Below, piece after piece: positions 26,296 through 35,556 of a stretch of 64,000 nt of DNA. How positions within the stretch are numbered: the first letter of the stretch is position 1; every line of letters begins with the position of its first letter. The notes beneath the pieces were generated by a model, which saw nothing but the letters and a program-made list of their open reading frames with translations, was not told the DNA's origin and searched no databases. This DNA is from Schlesneria sphaerica (lineage in GTDB: Bacteria; Planctomycetota; Planctomycetia; Planctomycetales; Planctomycetaceae): NCBI RefSeq assembly GCF_044336245.1, contig NZ_CP172346.1:6820001-6884000 (forward strand), given 5' to 3'. The position numbers and the translations under genes are program-made.

Positions 26296-29200
26296 TTACT
26301 TCGCCCAGTCCTGAATGGATTTCACTTCCGGTGCGGGACGCGTTCGGAGCGCTTCCAGCGCCTGGACCACCGCGGTGCAACCCGGCAGTGTGGTGACGCA
26401 GGGGATCCCATTGACGACGGAGGCGGCACGAATTCGTCCTTCGTCGGTGCGGGCTCCCTTTCCGCTGGGTGTGTTGAAGATCAGGCAGATCTGCTTGTTG
26501 GCCATGTGGTCGAGCAGGTTAGGACGGCCTTCCTGAAGCTTCTTGACAGTCTCGACTTCCAGACCATATTCGCGGAAGACCCGAGCGGTTCCACTGGTGC
26601 ACATGATTTTGAAACCGAGTTCCTGCAGGCGGCGAACCTGAGGAATAATCGCGTGCTTGTGGCGTCCCGCAAGGCTGATGAAGACAGTTCCCGACTGAGG
26701 GAGTCGATTTCCGGCGGCGATCTGACTTTTCGCGAAAGCGATCGGGAAGGTATCGGCAATCCCCATCACTTCTCCCGTTGACTTCATTTCCGGGCCGAGA
26801 ATGATGTCGACGCCCAGGAAGCGATTGAAGGGGAAGACGCTTTCTTTGACCGCGGTATGCTTGGGAACAACTTCGGTGGTGATCCCCTGCTCTGCCAGCG
26901 AGACACCGGCCATGATCTTGGCCGCGATGCGGGCCAGAGAAACATTCGTCGCTTTAGAGACGAATGGCGAGGTACGGCTGGCTCGAGGATTGACTTCGAG
27001 GATATAGACCAGGAATTCAGGAGAATTCTCGTCACCCGACCGTTTGACGGCGAATTGGATATTCATGAGGCCGCGCACTTCAAGGGCTTTCGCCAGTGCG
27101 TAGGTCGCCTGCTTGATCTCTTCAATGACCGATTCAGACAGCGAGTACGGCGGCAGAACGCTGGCCGAATCCCCGGAATGAACACCCGCTTCTTCGATGT
27201 GCTCCATTACACCGCCGACGAGTGTGGTGGTTCCGTCAGAGATGGCGTCGACATCGACTTCGACGGCATCTTCGAGGAAGAGGTCGATCAGCACAGGACG
27301 GTCCGGGGCGACATTCACCGCCTCGTTCATGTATTTCGTGACCGATTCTTCGTCGTAACAGATTTCCATCGCGCGGCCTCCCAGCACGAAGCTGGGGCGG
27401 ATCAGGACAGGATAACCGATCTCGTTCGCGATAATTCGTGCCCCCGCTGCGTCGAACGCGGTGCCGTTGGGGGGCTGACGAAGTCCGATCTTCTGCAGGA
27501 TTCCCTGAAACCGCTTGCGGTCTTCTGCGGCGTCGATCATGTCGGGACTGGTTCCGATGATCTTGACGCCTGCGGCCTCGAGTCCACGAGCGAGGTTCAG
27601 CGGTGTCTGACCGCCGAACTGAACGATGACCCCATCAGGCTGCATCCGGTCACAGATATTGAGGACGTCTTCTGTGGTCAGCGGTTCGAAGAAGAGCAGA
27701 TCCGACGTGTCGTAGTCGGTCGACACGGTTTCCGGATTCGAATTGACCATTATGCTCTCGATGCCCAATTCGCGCAGTGCAAACGAGGCCTGACAGCAGC
27801 AGTAGTCGAATTCGATCCCCTGCCCGATCCGGTTTGGACCACCGCCAAGGATGATGATTCGCTTCTTGTCACCCTTCGCAGGGGTTTCGTCTTCGGTTTC
27901 GTACGTTGAGTAGTAGTAAGGGGTGTAAGCTTCAAACTCAGCGGCACAGGTGTCCACTTGCTTGAAGGTTGCAATGATCCCCATTTCTTTGCGGGCCGCT
28001 CTGACGTCGGCCTCGGTGGAATCCCACCAGAACGCGAGTTGCTGATCAGAGAAGCCGTGCCGCTTCGCTCGTCGCATCAACTCTTTCGAGACGTTCTCGA
28101 GTGATTCAACCTGACGGATCTCATTTTCAACCTGAGTCAAGTTGTAGATCTGATCAAGGAACCAGGGATCGATATAGGTCAGCTCATGAACCTGCTCAAC
28201 GGTCATGCCTGCCTTGAAGGCGTAGCGGATGTAGAACATGCGATGCTCGTTGGGTTTGGCGAGCATGCTCTCGATCACATCCATTGTCGGCTGCTTGGGT
28301 GTCCCCCACAGGTCCTTCTTCCCGCCACCCAGACCAAACTGGCCGATTTCGAGTCCCCGCAGTGCCTTCTGCAGCGACTCTTGAAACGTGCGACCGATGG
28401 CCATGGTTTCGCCGACGGATTTCATCTGAACGCTCAGTTCAGCATTGGCGTCGGGGAATTTTTCGAAGGTCCAGCGAGGAATCTTTGTGACGACGTAGTC
28501 GATGGTCGGTTCGAAACAGGCGAGTGTTTCGCGGGTGATATCGTTTTGAATCTCGTCCAGCCGATATCCGACGGCCAGCTTGGCTGCAATCTTGGCGATG
28601 GGGAACCCGGTCGCTTTCGATGCCAGAGCACTCGACCGACTGACACGGGGATTCATTTCGATGACGACCATCCGGCCTGTTTGCGGATTGATCGCGAACT
28701 GGACGTTCGAACCGCCGGTCGTGACGCCGATCTCTCGCATGACGGCGATCGTGGCATCGCGCATCCGCTGATACTCTTTGTCGGTGAGTGTCTGGGCGGG
28801 GGCGACCGTGATGGAGTCGCCGGTATGTACCCCCATGGGGTCGAAGTTTTCGATTGCACAGATGATCACGACGTTGTCAGCGTGATCGCGCATGACCTCC
28901 ATCTCGTACTCTTTCCAGCCAATGATGCTCTCGTCGAGCAAGACTTCATTGATGGGAGAGAGTTCCAGCCCTTTGCGGACTTTCTCTTCAAATTCATCTC
29001 GGTTGTAGGCGATACCGCCGCCGACCCCGCCCAGGGTGAAGCTGGCCCGGATGATCATGGGCAGGCCGATGTCCTCCAGGGCCTGACGCGCTTCTTCCAT
29101 GTTGTGGACGATGCGGCTGTGACAGACATCCAGGCCGATTTTCAGCATCGCCTGTTTGAAGGTATCGCGTTCTTCCGCCTTCTTGATGACGTCGACACGA

Positions 29201-29553
29201 GCCCCGAGCATTTCGACGCCGAATTTTTCGAGCACGCCATGACGGACGAGGTCCATCGCGGTATTCAGCCCTGTTTGTCCACCAAGTGTGGGCAGCAGCG
29301 CATCAGGACGCTCGATCTCGATAATTTTTGCGACATATTCCCAGGTGATCGGTTCGATATATGTGCGATCCGCCATCTCCGGGTCGGTCATGATGGTCGC
29401 AGGGTTCGAATTGACCAGAACGACGGTGTAGCCCTCTTCGCGGAGGGCCTTGCAGGCTTGAGTCCCGGAGTAATCAAACTCGCAAGCTTGTCCAATGACA
29501 ATTGGACCAGAACCGATAATCAGAATTTTGCGAATGTCGTCGCGACGAGGCAC
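26296..29553 (-). CDS. carB: Carbamoyl-phosphate synthase large subunit
   Basis: 1085 residues from the GTG at 29553, which gives the family N-terminus (PRRDDIRKILIIGSGPIVIGQ) and has AAGG upstream; the frame is open 50 codons further but without similarity. CarB makes carbamoyl phosphate from bicarbonate, ATP and ammonia delivered by CarA, for pyrimidine and arginine synthesis. Two homologous synthetase halves are visible: the first dinucleotide-like block and ATP-grasp (about 1-400), an oligomerisation region (about 400-550), the second half beginning with 'IIILGGGPNRIGQGIEFDY' (about 560-930), and the MGS-like allosteric domain at the end (about 940-1085). The length matches the family (about 1070). 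carA is not in the window. Confidence 0.97.
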   Translation of the reverse strand: MPRRDDIRKILIIGSGPIVIGQACEFDYSGTQACKALREEGYTVVLVNSNPATIMTDPEMADRTYIEPITWEYVAKIIEIERPDALLPTLGGQTGLNTAMDLVRHGVLEKFGVEMLGARVDVIKKAEERDTFKQAMLKIGLDVCHSRIVHNMEEARQALEDIGLPMIIRASFTLGGVGGGIAYNRDEFEEKVRKGLELSPINEVLLDESIIGWKEYEMEVMRDHADNVVIICAIENFDPMGVHTGDSITVAPAQTLTDKEYQRMRDATIAVMREIGVTTGGSNVQFAINPQTGRMVVIEMNPRVSRSSALASKATGFPIAKIAAKLAVGYRLDEIQNDITRETLACFEPTIDYVVTKIPRWTFEKFPDANAELSVQMKSVGETMAIGRTFQESLQKALRGLEIGQFGLGGGKKDLWGTPKQPTMDVIESMLAKPNEHRMFYIRYAFKAGMTVEQVHELTYIDPWFLDQIYNLTQVENEIRQVESLENVSKELMRRAKRHGFSDQQLAFWWDSTEADVRAARKEMGIIATFKQVDTCAAEFEAYTPYYYSTYETEDETPAKGDKKRIIILGGGPNRIGQGIEFDYCCCQASFALRELGIESIMVNSNPETVSTDYDTSDLLFFEPLTTEDVLNICDRMQPDGVIVQFGGQTPLNLARGLEAAGVKIIGTSPDMIDAAEDRKRFQGILQKIGLRQPPNGTAFDAAGARIIANEIGYPVLIRPSFVLGGRAMEICYDEESVTKYMNEAVNVAPDRPVLIDLFLEDAVEVDVDAISDGTTTLVGGVMEHIEEAGVHSGDSASVLPPYSLSESVIEEIKQATYALAKALEVRGLMNIQFAVKRSGDENSPEFLVYILEVNPRASRTSPFVSKATNVSLARIAAKIMAGVSLAEQGITTEVVPKHTAVKESVFPFNRFLGVDIILGPEMKSTGEVMGIADTFPIAFAKSQIAAGNRLPQSGTVFISLAGRHKHAIIPQVRRLQELGFKIMCTSGTARVFREYGLEVETVKKLQEGRPNLLDHMANKQICLIFNTPSGKGARTDEGRIRAASVVNGIPCVTTLPGCTAVVQALEALRTRPAPEVKSIQDWAK

Positions 29554-29821
29554 GGCGGCGGACCTTGATGGGAGCGTGAGGCGAGGTAGGCGGGGCGACT
29601 CAGTCCTTGACCACTCCACTCCAAGGCTGAATCGCGCGAAACCACCCGAGACTAACAAACGATCCGAGAGATTCAAGGAACGCGGGAAGAGTTGGTCCAA
29701 CAAATTTCAATTTTTGGGTCATGACGTGGTTTCCACCCGTCTAATGAGAAAGATTCACCGCCAGCCGGTAGACTCTAGAGGTGAACGTCAACCACTGCTG
29801 TCAGTTTCTTACGGAACCTTT

Positions 29822-30391
29822 ATGATTGTCGAAGGAATCGTGACCACGCTCAGCGAATCGGGCGAAGTCAACGTCGCACCCATGGGGCCGCTGGTCGACG
29901 AGCAGCTGGAATCATTCGTTTTCAGGCCGTTTCAGACCTCAACAACGTATCAGAATCTGAAAGCACGTCCCTGTGGTGTCTTTCACATTGTCGATGACGT
30001 GCTGTTAATCGCCGAAGCGGCATTGAATCGAATGCAGGGGACTCCAACGACCTTTGCCGCGCACCAGATTCCTGGTCGCGTGCTTGCCGATTGCTGTCGC
30101 TGGTACGAATTTGAAGTGGTTGATTTCGACGACAAATCGGAACGGACGTCTCTTTCGGTCCGCGTCGTTTACCAGGGGCGACTGCGCGACATGTTTGGTT
30201 TCAATCGCGCTAAACACGCGGTCCTGGAGGCCACGATCCTGGCCACGCGGCTGCATCTGATTCCCGAAGCGGACGTCCGTAGTCAACTGGCCGCGTTGCA
30301 AAGTCCCGTGCAAAAAACGGCAGGCCCCCGTGAGCAGTCCGCATTTGAACTGGTCCAACAGTACGTCGACGAGTGGTATTCCAAGCCATAA
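29822..30391 (+). CDS. DUF447 family protein (flavin-reductase-like split barrel)
   Basis: 189 residues from the ATG at 29822; the frame runs back into antisense carB sequence, but similarity starts at this Met ('MIVEGIVTTLSESGEVNVAP'). The N-terminal half has the DUF447 pattern 'IVEGIVTT...GEVNVAPMGP' and 'FRPFQTSTTYQNLKA', a fold related to FMN-binding split barrels. The C-terminal half is helical and ends 'QQYVDEWYSKP'. DUF447 is known from methanogens and from bacteria with tetrahydromethanopterin-linked C1 metabolism, including planctomycetes, where it can lie near those genes. No other C1 gene is present here. The biochemical function is unknown. It is divergent from carB. Confidence 0.82.
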   Translation: MIVEGIVTTLSESGEVNVAPMGPLVDEQLESFVFRPFQTSTTYQNLKARPCGVFHIVDDVLLIAEAALNRMQGTPTTFAAHQIPGRVLADCCRWYEFEVVDFDDKSERTSLSVRVVYQGRLRDMFGFNRAKHAVLEATILATRLHLIPEADVRSQLAALQSPVQKTAGPREQSAFELVQQYVDEWYSKP

Positions 30392-30652
30392 GAATTCCCG
30401 GCCTCATCCCGGCGTGCGGCGGTGCGTGTCTCGCGATGTGAATCAGTGATTTTCTCGCGGACGCGTACACCCACAAACATCCAGACACACGCACACACAC
30501 GGTAGGCCGGACTGCGGAGAGAGCTCTCGTGGAAGAGAGAGATTTTCTGGCACCCACGGCGACGCAGGGGTAAGCCCGCCGCTCTGTCGTGTCCCAAGAC
30601 TGTCGCGACGAGGCCCCGCTCTCACGACGGCCGGTCATGCTGTCAGCGCGAC

Positions 30653-32575
30653 CTAGTCCAGGCCGAGCTTGGCACGGCCTACATCGGTCAGGCGATTGGA
30701 ACTCCAGCCCGGGTCCCAGGTCTGCTCGACGACGACCTGCCGAATGCCGGGGACTTTCATCAACCGCTCACGCACGGGAAGTGAGAATGTGGGATGAACC
30801 GAGATGGAGCCATCGATGAAGTAGCCCAGCATCGGTCGGCCGCGGTGCGGCATGGCCATGATGACTGTGACCCCATCACCCCGAAGTCGCACGTCGTAGA
30901 CAAGTCCCAGATCGACAACATTGATGTCGGCTTTATACAGCTGAGCGTCCTTGCAGTCGCGCAGGGCGTCCCAGATTCGTTGTTTCATGGCGGTTCCCTC
31001 GTTCCCTTCCCCGGGGCGAGCCAGTCGATTGAAGGGATTGGCGACGTCGCTGTCGGCCGCAGGCTGGGATTTCCAATTGACTGGCGAGTCCACTGCTGCG
31101 GGGACCAGCGGGGCGAGCAGGGAGCGACGGAGTTGCTCGATGGTGGCGGCTCCTTCCGGTTCTGAGAACGGGATCGAGACGTAGGCGTTTTTCTGTTTGA
31201 GGACCGCCCCGGCGGGGACCACTTTCACCGGCAGCGGGTAGCGGCTCCAGACTGGTCCGTGCCAGCGATAGAACATTTGAGGGGTTCCCGTGTGCTTCAG
31301 TTCCGGCAACCCCTCCGCATGATGCTCCAAGAAGAGAGCGACGAACGAATCTTTACTTTCTTTGTGGTAAAAGCCAACTCCCCACAAGTCCTCGTGCTGA
31401 TCCGCGGGAACACTCCCCGTGAGCAGCTTGCCGTTACGTCCCATCCACAGGGTGTCAGTGAATGACTGGCCCGAAAAGACCCACTCATCGTCCCGCAGTG
31501 CCTCTACTTCGAACGTCTGTACGGCTTTCATTGATCCCCGTTTCTCGAACCAGGGCAGGCCGGCATAGAACCGATACTCAACGTGTACATTCAGGCGACT
31601 GGGGGAATAGATCGGGTGAACAGGTGAGTGCGGAAATCCCCAGCGGCGGATGATGGTGCACAGCGGGCCGCGAATGACTTCGTAGTCAGGACAGGATTCC
31701 CAGAGCGAGATCCGGAGCTTCTGGAAAAAGCCTTTGTCGACATAGTCATGAGCCCAGTCGATGCCCGGTGGCTCACCGTGTCCCTGACCTCCCGAAAAAA
31801 GTTCCAGGCCATGTTCACGCCGCAGTGTTAACCTTTCAAGTTGCCCCGTCTGGCGTGAGAGTGACGCTTTGTAAAACGAGTTGGAAATATCCAACCCATA
31901 ACCTTCGCCTTCGACGGACATCTCCGACGGGTACCCGGGTAACTCGGCATTGGGGTTCCCGTACAGGACAAGGAATCGCTGCGTTTCCCGGGGTTTACTG
32001 TCCATCAGCCAGAGAATGCGACAGCTTCGAATGTCGCCTCGAAGCAGTTCACTGTGGACCTGGCATGGGACCTCGACCAGTTGGTCACCGTCAATGCGGG
32101 CAAGTCGGATTTCACGCGCGAGTGATGTCACCTGGTCCTGGGGAAAGCTCAAGGCAATCTCAATCGGTTCGCCCGTACGGGGCTCATGAGCCCGCTCTTC
32201 GACGGAAATCTGTTTGTAGTACTTCCAGCCCTGAGCCCACTTGGCTGCCGCGTTCCCCAGCGATTCGACCAGGTGAAACTGTCCTGCTTCGACCAGTGAA
32301 TCAGGGGCCGGTTCGGTCTCGATCTGTGTCTGAAGGACGGTGTCCCGGAGTGAATGCGTCAGTGATCGAGCCAGGTCAAAGTCCTTGCGAGCCCACGCCT
32401 CTTCCAGCAGCTTCAACTTGGTTTCGAACGAGTCTGTCCGGTCTGCCGCGCGCAGTGGCGCGGAACCAGGGGACGCTGTCTGGCCCCAGACCAGCACCCG
32501 TTCTGAAGACTCGCAAAAGGTGACTGCGCCGATCAGCATCAGGCAGTGAATCGCGCGGGAGCGTCCAAACATCAT
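30653..32575 (-). CDS. Exported protein of unknown function ending in a DUF59/MIP18-like domain
   Basis: 640 residues from the ATG at 32575 (MMFGRSRAIHCLM...), which starts a signal peptide; the frame is open further upstream but without signal character. The central region (about 100-500) is beta-rich with many aromatic residues ('GFYHKESKDSFVALFLEHH', 'VWSRYPLPVKVVPAG'), reminiscent of a carbohydrate-active or galactose-mutarotase-like fold, but I do not recognise a family. The last 110 residues match the MIP18/DUF59 (PaaD/SufT-like) pattern: 'WDALRDCKDAQLYKADINVV', then 'DLGLVYDVRLRGDGVTVIM', 'VPGIRQVVVEQTWDPGWSSN' and a final KLGLD. DUF59 proteins normally serve cytosolic Fe-S assembly, so an exported fusion is unusual. 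The Cys normally following the TLTxxxCP segment is absent here. Confidence 0.78.
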   Translation of the reverse strand: MMFGRSRAIHCLMLIGAVTFCESSERVLVWGQTASPGSAPLRAADRTDSFETKLKLLEEAWARKDFDLARSLTHSLRDTVLQTQIETEPAPDSLVEAGQFHLVESLGNAAAKWAQGWKYYKQISVEERAHEPRTGEPIEIALSFPQDQVTSLAREIRLARIDGDQLVEVPCQVHSELLRGDIRSCRILWLMDSKPRETQRFLVLYGNPNAELPGYPSEMSVEGEGYGLDISNSFYKASLSRQTGQLERLTLRREHGLELFSGGQGHGEPPGIDWAHDYVDKGFFQKLRISLWESCPDYEVIRGPLCTIIRRWGFPHSPVHPIYSPSRLNVHVEYRFYAGLPWFEKRGSMKAVQTFEVEALRDDEWVFSGQSFTDTLWMGRNGKLLTGSVPADQHEDLWGVGFYHKESKDSFVALFLEHHAEGLPELKHTGTPQMFYRWHGPVWSRYPLPVKVVPAGAVLKQKNAYVSIPFSEPEGAATIEQLRRSLLAPLVPAAVDSPVNWKSQPAADSDVANPFNRLARPGEGNEGTAMKQRIWDALRDCKDAQLYKADINVVDLGLVYDVRLRGDGVTVIMAMPHRGRPMLGYFIDGSISVHPTFSLPVRERLMKVPGIRQVVVEQTWDPGWSSNRLTDVGRAKLGLD

Positions 32576-33199
32576 CAGGGAAATCTCAGTTGAGGAATCA
32601 AAGTTCGTTGATGCGGGAAGAATACAGCCATCGGTCGCGACATCCCAGCCTGAACGAGCGGTTGTTCGCGATCCCGAAGGGAGATCGAATTTGAATCTCC
32701 CTGCAGGAGCGAACACGTTCCCTCTGGTCAGCGGTGCGGAAGACAATTTCGTCTTTTAGACGCTCGTTCCGGTGACGGTGCTGTCTTTATTCGCGCTGCT
32801 GATGACGATCTGTTCGTACTCAAATTACCGGTCGCCGTTTTTTACGACGTGCGCGATGGATGGAATAATAACTCGATTCAGCTTCGTTGAATCGTCTGGT
32901 TCTGTCCCACGGCATCTTGTCAGAAAGGAGCTTCTCTTCCGCGCCGCCGTTGTTGCGTGGGCTGCCGTTTTGTTGCGGGAGCTCAATTGGTGCGTGGCAT
33001 TAGGGGCAATGGCGAATCGCCTGCACAGAGAAGATCGCCCCCGTGAAGATCGTCGTCGTAAGTTGATCGTACTCTCCCAAAGGCCGAGCGACCCTGTAAA
33101 ATAATCGTTGCAATTCGGCCTGCTCTGGCATGAAACTTCCTGTCATCGTCCCGCATCTCGCAACGTGTTCTGACCTCCTGATGGAATCGAGGTACTGCA
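32576..33199. other. Gap of 624 nt between divergent genes
   Basis: It contains the promoters of the DUF59-fusion gene (minus) and the CurA-like gene (plus). A 110-codon frame (32772-33104, plus) starts with a hydrophobic stretch but has a composition unlike neighbouring genes, and an overlapping frame of similar length runs on the other strand. I do not support it as a gene. Confidence 0.45.
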
Positions 33200-34252
33200 A
33201 TGTCCGAAAACAACCAGCAGATCCTGCTTGTCTCGCGCCCGCATGGTGAGCCTGTTCCTGAAAACTTCAAACTGGTGGAGAGCGAGATCCCCGAGCCTGG
33301 CGCGGGCAAAATGCTGTTACGTGCAATCTACCTTTCACTCGATCCGTACATGCGAGGCCGAATGAATGAGGGGAAGTCGTATGCGGCACCTGTCGAGATT
33401 GGCGATGTCATGGAAGGAAGTGCGGTGACCCAGGTCGTTGCATCAAACCTGACGGACTACAAACCCGGGGACTTTGTCTTCAATCCCGGACAGGGCTGGC
33501 AGGAATACGCTCTTTCGGGGGGAGAAAATGTTCGCCGGATTGATCCCGCCGCCGGTCCTCTTTCCTACGCGCTGAGCGTGCTGGGGATGCCCGGGTTCAC
33601 GGCGTATGCCGGGCTGCACAACATTGGAAAACCGAAGTCGGGCGAAACACTGGTCGTCGCGGCAGCATCGGGCGCGGTCGGCTCGCTGGTCGGCCAGATT
33701 GCCGGGATACGGGGTTGTCGCGTCGTCGGGATCGCCGGTGGAAAAGAGAAATGCCGGTTCGTGCGCGAGGAACTCGGATTCGATGAATGCCTGAACCATC
33801 ATGAGGGGGATTTGGCCGAGCGTCTGGAGGCCGCCTGCCCCAAGGGGATCGACATCTATTTCGAGAATGTCGGTGGTCACGTCTTCAATGCCGTCTTCCC
33901 ACTACTTAATGACTTTGCCCGTATCCCGGTTTGCGGGCTGATCGCTCACTACAACGCGACCGGTTTACCCCCCGGACCGGATCGCCTGCCACTGCTGATG
34001 CAACAGATTCTCGTTCAGCGCCTGACCTTTCAGGGCTTTATCGTCTGGGACTTCGCTTCTCAGTTCCCCCAGTTCCATAGCGACATGAGCCAGTGGCTCA
34101 AGCAGGGGAAGATCAAGTTCAAGGAAGATATCACTCAGGGACTTGAGAACGCGCCCGGGGAACTGATCGGTCTTCTGAAAGGGGCTAACTTCGGCAAGAA
34201 AGTCATTCAGGTGAGCGATGATCCAATACCTCTAAATCACTCGAAGTCATGA
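33200..34252 (+). CDS. curA: NADPH-dependent zinc-less medium-chain reductase (CurA/prostaglandin-reductase type)
   Basis: 350 residues, ATG start. The pattern is that of the leukotriene-B4 dehydrogenase/CurA branch of medium-chain dehydrogenases: N-terminal 'LVSRPHGEPVPENFKLVE', 'YLSLDPYMRGRM', and the NADPH-binding 'VVAAASGAVGSLVGQIAG' with 'GCRVVGIAGGKEKC'. Then 'GIDIYFENVGGHVFNAVFPL' and 'VQRLTFQGFIV' follow. These enzymes reduce activated double bonds of enones (E. coli CurA reduces curcumin) and need no zinc, consistent with the absence of zinc ligands here. The length is typical (about 340). The gene is monocistronic and cytoplasmic; the natural substrate is unknown. Confidence 0.92.
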   Translation: MSENNQQILLVSRPHGEPVPENFKLVESEIPEPGAGKMLLRAIYLSLDPYMRGRMNEGKSYAAPVEIGDVMEGSAVTQVVASNLTDYKPGDFVFNPGQGWQEYALSGGENVRRIDPAAGPLSYALSVLGMPGFTAYAGLHNIGKPKSGETLVVAAASGAVGSLVGQIAGIRGCRVVGIAGGKEKCRFVREELGFDECLNHHEGDLAERLEAACPKGIDIYFENVGGHVFNAVFPLLNDFARIPVCGLIAHYNATGLPPGPDRLPLLMQQILVQRLTFQGFIVWDFASQFPQFHSDMSQWLKQGKIKFKEDITQGLENAPGELIGLLKGANFGKKVIQVSDDPIPLNHSKS

Positions 34253-34275
34253 ACGATTGGTGAATTAGCAGCGAT

Positions 34276-34327
34276 ACAGGGTGCAGCGGCACGTCCAGCC
34301 CATGCTGAATATGCCGCTGCACCCTGT
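34276..34327. repeat. Perfect 16-bp inverted repeat between convergent genes
   Basis: ACAGGGTGCAGCGGCA (34276-34291) is exactly complementary to 34312-34327, around a 20-nt loop. It lies 23 nt after the curA-like stop and 55 nt before the stop of the opposing PEP-CTERM gene. A terminator for both is the simplest role, but no T-run follows on either strand. Confidence 0.7.
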
Positions 34328-34382
34328 CCAAGAGGCTATGCAGACTAAGAGCAGTTCGGTTAGACACGCTCAGCGGTGTCGA

Positions 34383-35159
34383 TTATGTAGCTGCAGGGGA
34401 CGTTTTTTTCCGCAGGGAAGTGACGAGAACGCTCACGACTCCCAGTCCTGCCAATTCGAATGTCGATGGCTCGGGAACGGCTGTTCCGGAAGGGGATAAC
34501 GTTGTTCCACCCAGGCTGTTTCCGGTGAAATATAAGCCTATAAAAGCTGTCAGTTCCAGTTCGGTTCCCACCGGAACGGGTGACGGGTTATGAAGTGCCA
34601 AGTAATTGAATGCCTCAAACGCTTCGCCCACCTGAGTAAACGATTTATCGACCTGGTAGGTGTTACCGTTGTGCCAGTCCACGGATAAGACAAATCGGCC
34701 GACGTCGACAGCATCTTCATTGTTGCTCCTCACGCCGAAGTGGGCAAAATCGATTACTGGCGGTCCCCAGGGAGCTCCTTCATTCCTCCAGAGGCCGTGC
34801 AGATTGATCTCAAGTGACGAGGTTCCGAGGAATGCATCTGGAGGATCGACACGGGTGACTCCTGTGCCGTTGCCGATAAAAAATCCGATGAGGCTGGGGT
34901 AGGTTACGGTATTAACAAAACCATAGCCGTAAGTGGTTCCTCCCCCTTTCGTAAGACTTTCGTTGAGGGTGATGCCCCCCACTCCACTCCCATTAACCGT
35001 GAACTCGTCGCCGATCACGGCGGAATCCGGGTCGAACGAAATTGTCACGTCAGACGAAAGGTAGATGGGACTCGCGCGTAACGAACTTTGAACAGGTACG
35101 AAACATGCGATCGCTGCGAACAGGCTACATCGAATGAGTTGCTTGGCCCAAAGCTTCAT
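34383..35159 (-). CDS. PEP-CTERM sorted exported protein
   Basis: 258 residues from the ATG at 35159, with AAAGG 8 nt upstream (an in-frame start five codons earlier is less likely). A signal peptide (about 1-30, ending LRA) precedes a beta-rich extracellular region with many Gly, Asn and Thr residues. The C-terminus is a textbook PEP-CTERM signal: Val-Pro-Glu-Pro-Ser, a hydrophobic helix with internal Gly residues, and the basic end SLRKK. Such proteins are cleaved and anchored by an exosortase in exopolysaccharide-producing Gram-negative bacteria. No exosortase gene lies in the window. The middle region matches no family I can name. Confidence 0.9.
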   Translation of the reverse strand: MKLWAKQLIRCSLFAAIACFVPVQSSLRASPIYLSSDVTISFDPDSAVIGDEFTVNGSGVGGITLNESLTKGGGTTYGYGFVNTVTYPSLIGFFIGNGTGVTRVDPPDAFLGTSSLEINLHGLWRNEGAPWGPPVIDFAHFGVRSNNEDAVDVGRFVLSVDWHNGNTYQVDKSFTQVGEAFEAFNYLALHNPSPVPVGTELELTAFIGLYFTGNSLGGTTLSPSGTAVPEPSTFELAGLGVVSVLVTSLRKKTSPAAT

Positions 35160-35556
35160 GAATTTGCCTTTCAAAGTAAAAACCGATCGGGGCGTAACAC
35201 GATTCGAGAATCACCATACGAATTCCTAAAATCCAGCTCAACAACTATCTTGATACTCTACAATTTCGTCGAAATCGGGTTCAAACTCATCTCAGCCCGA
35301 TCTAAGCCTGAGTGCAGCAACAGGTCATCCGCTGCAGACGTGAAGGTGACCGTTTCTCTCCCGAAGATGAACTTGAGATCGATGACCGTTATCACGCTCT
35401 GCGTGGCGTTACCCCGTTCCCCAGAAATTCAGCCGGTGAGTTAGTAAGAAGTGCGACACTTGTGCAATCGACCACATGAAGATGGGATGCAGACACGATC
35501 AGAGGTACGCTTTAGCGGTCCTGAATTGAGTGGCCGCTCAATTTCTTCGCATCAAC
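35160..35556. other. Gap of 397 nt with an operon-end hairpin
   Basis: No gene was recognised. Near its right edge, AATTGAG (35524-35530) pairs with CTCAATT (35537-35543). It lies 13 nt past the stop of the last gene of the minus-strand sugar operon, where a terminator would be expected, though no strong T-run follows. The rest shows nothing recognisable. Confidence 0.45.

Noticed and set aside
28186..29568. 460-codon plus-strand frame antisense to carB
   Set aside because: Complement of the conserved carB frame; the translation is rich in His, Asp and Arg, as expected for a shadow, and matches no family.
30440..30520. ACAC-rich stretch considered as a repeat or RNA gene
   Set aside because: It is a short simple-sequence bias in an intergenic region with no ordered repeats, spacers or stem structure.
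32772..33104. 110-codon plus-strand frame in the gap before the curA-like gene
   Set aside because: Hydrophobic start, but an equally long frame overlaps on the other strand, composition is unlike neighbours and no family is visible.
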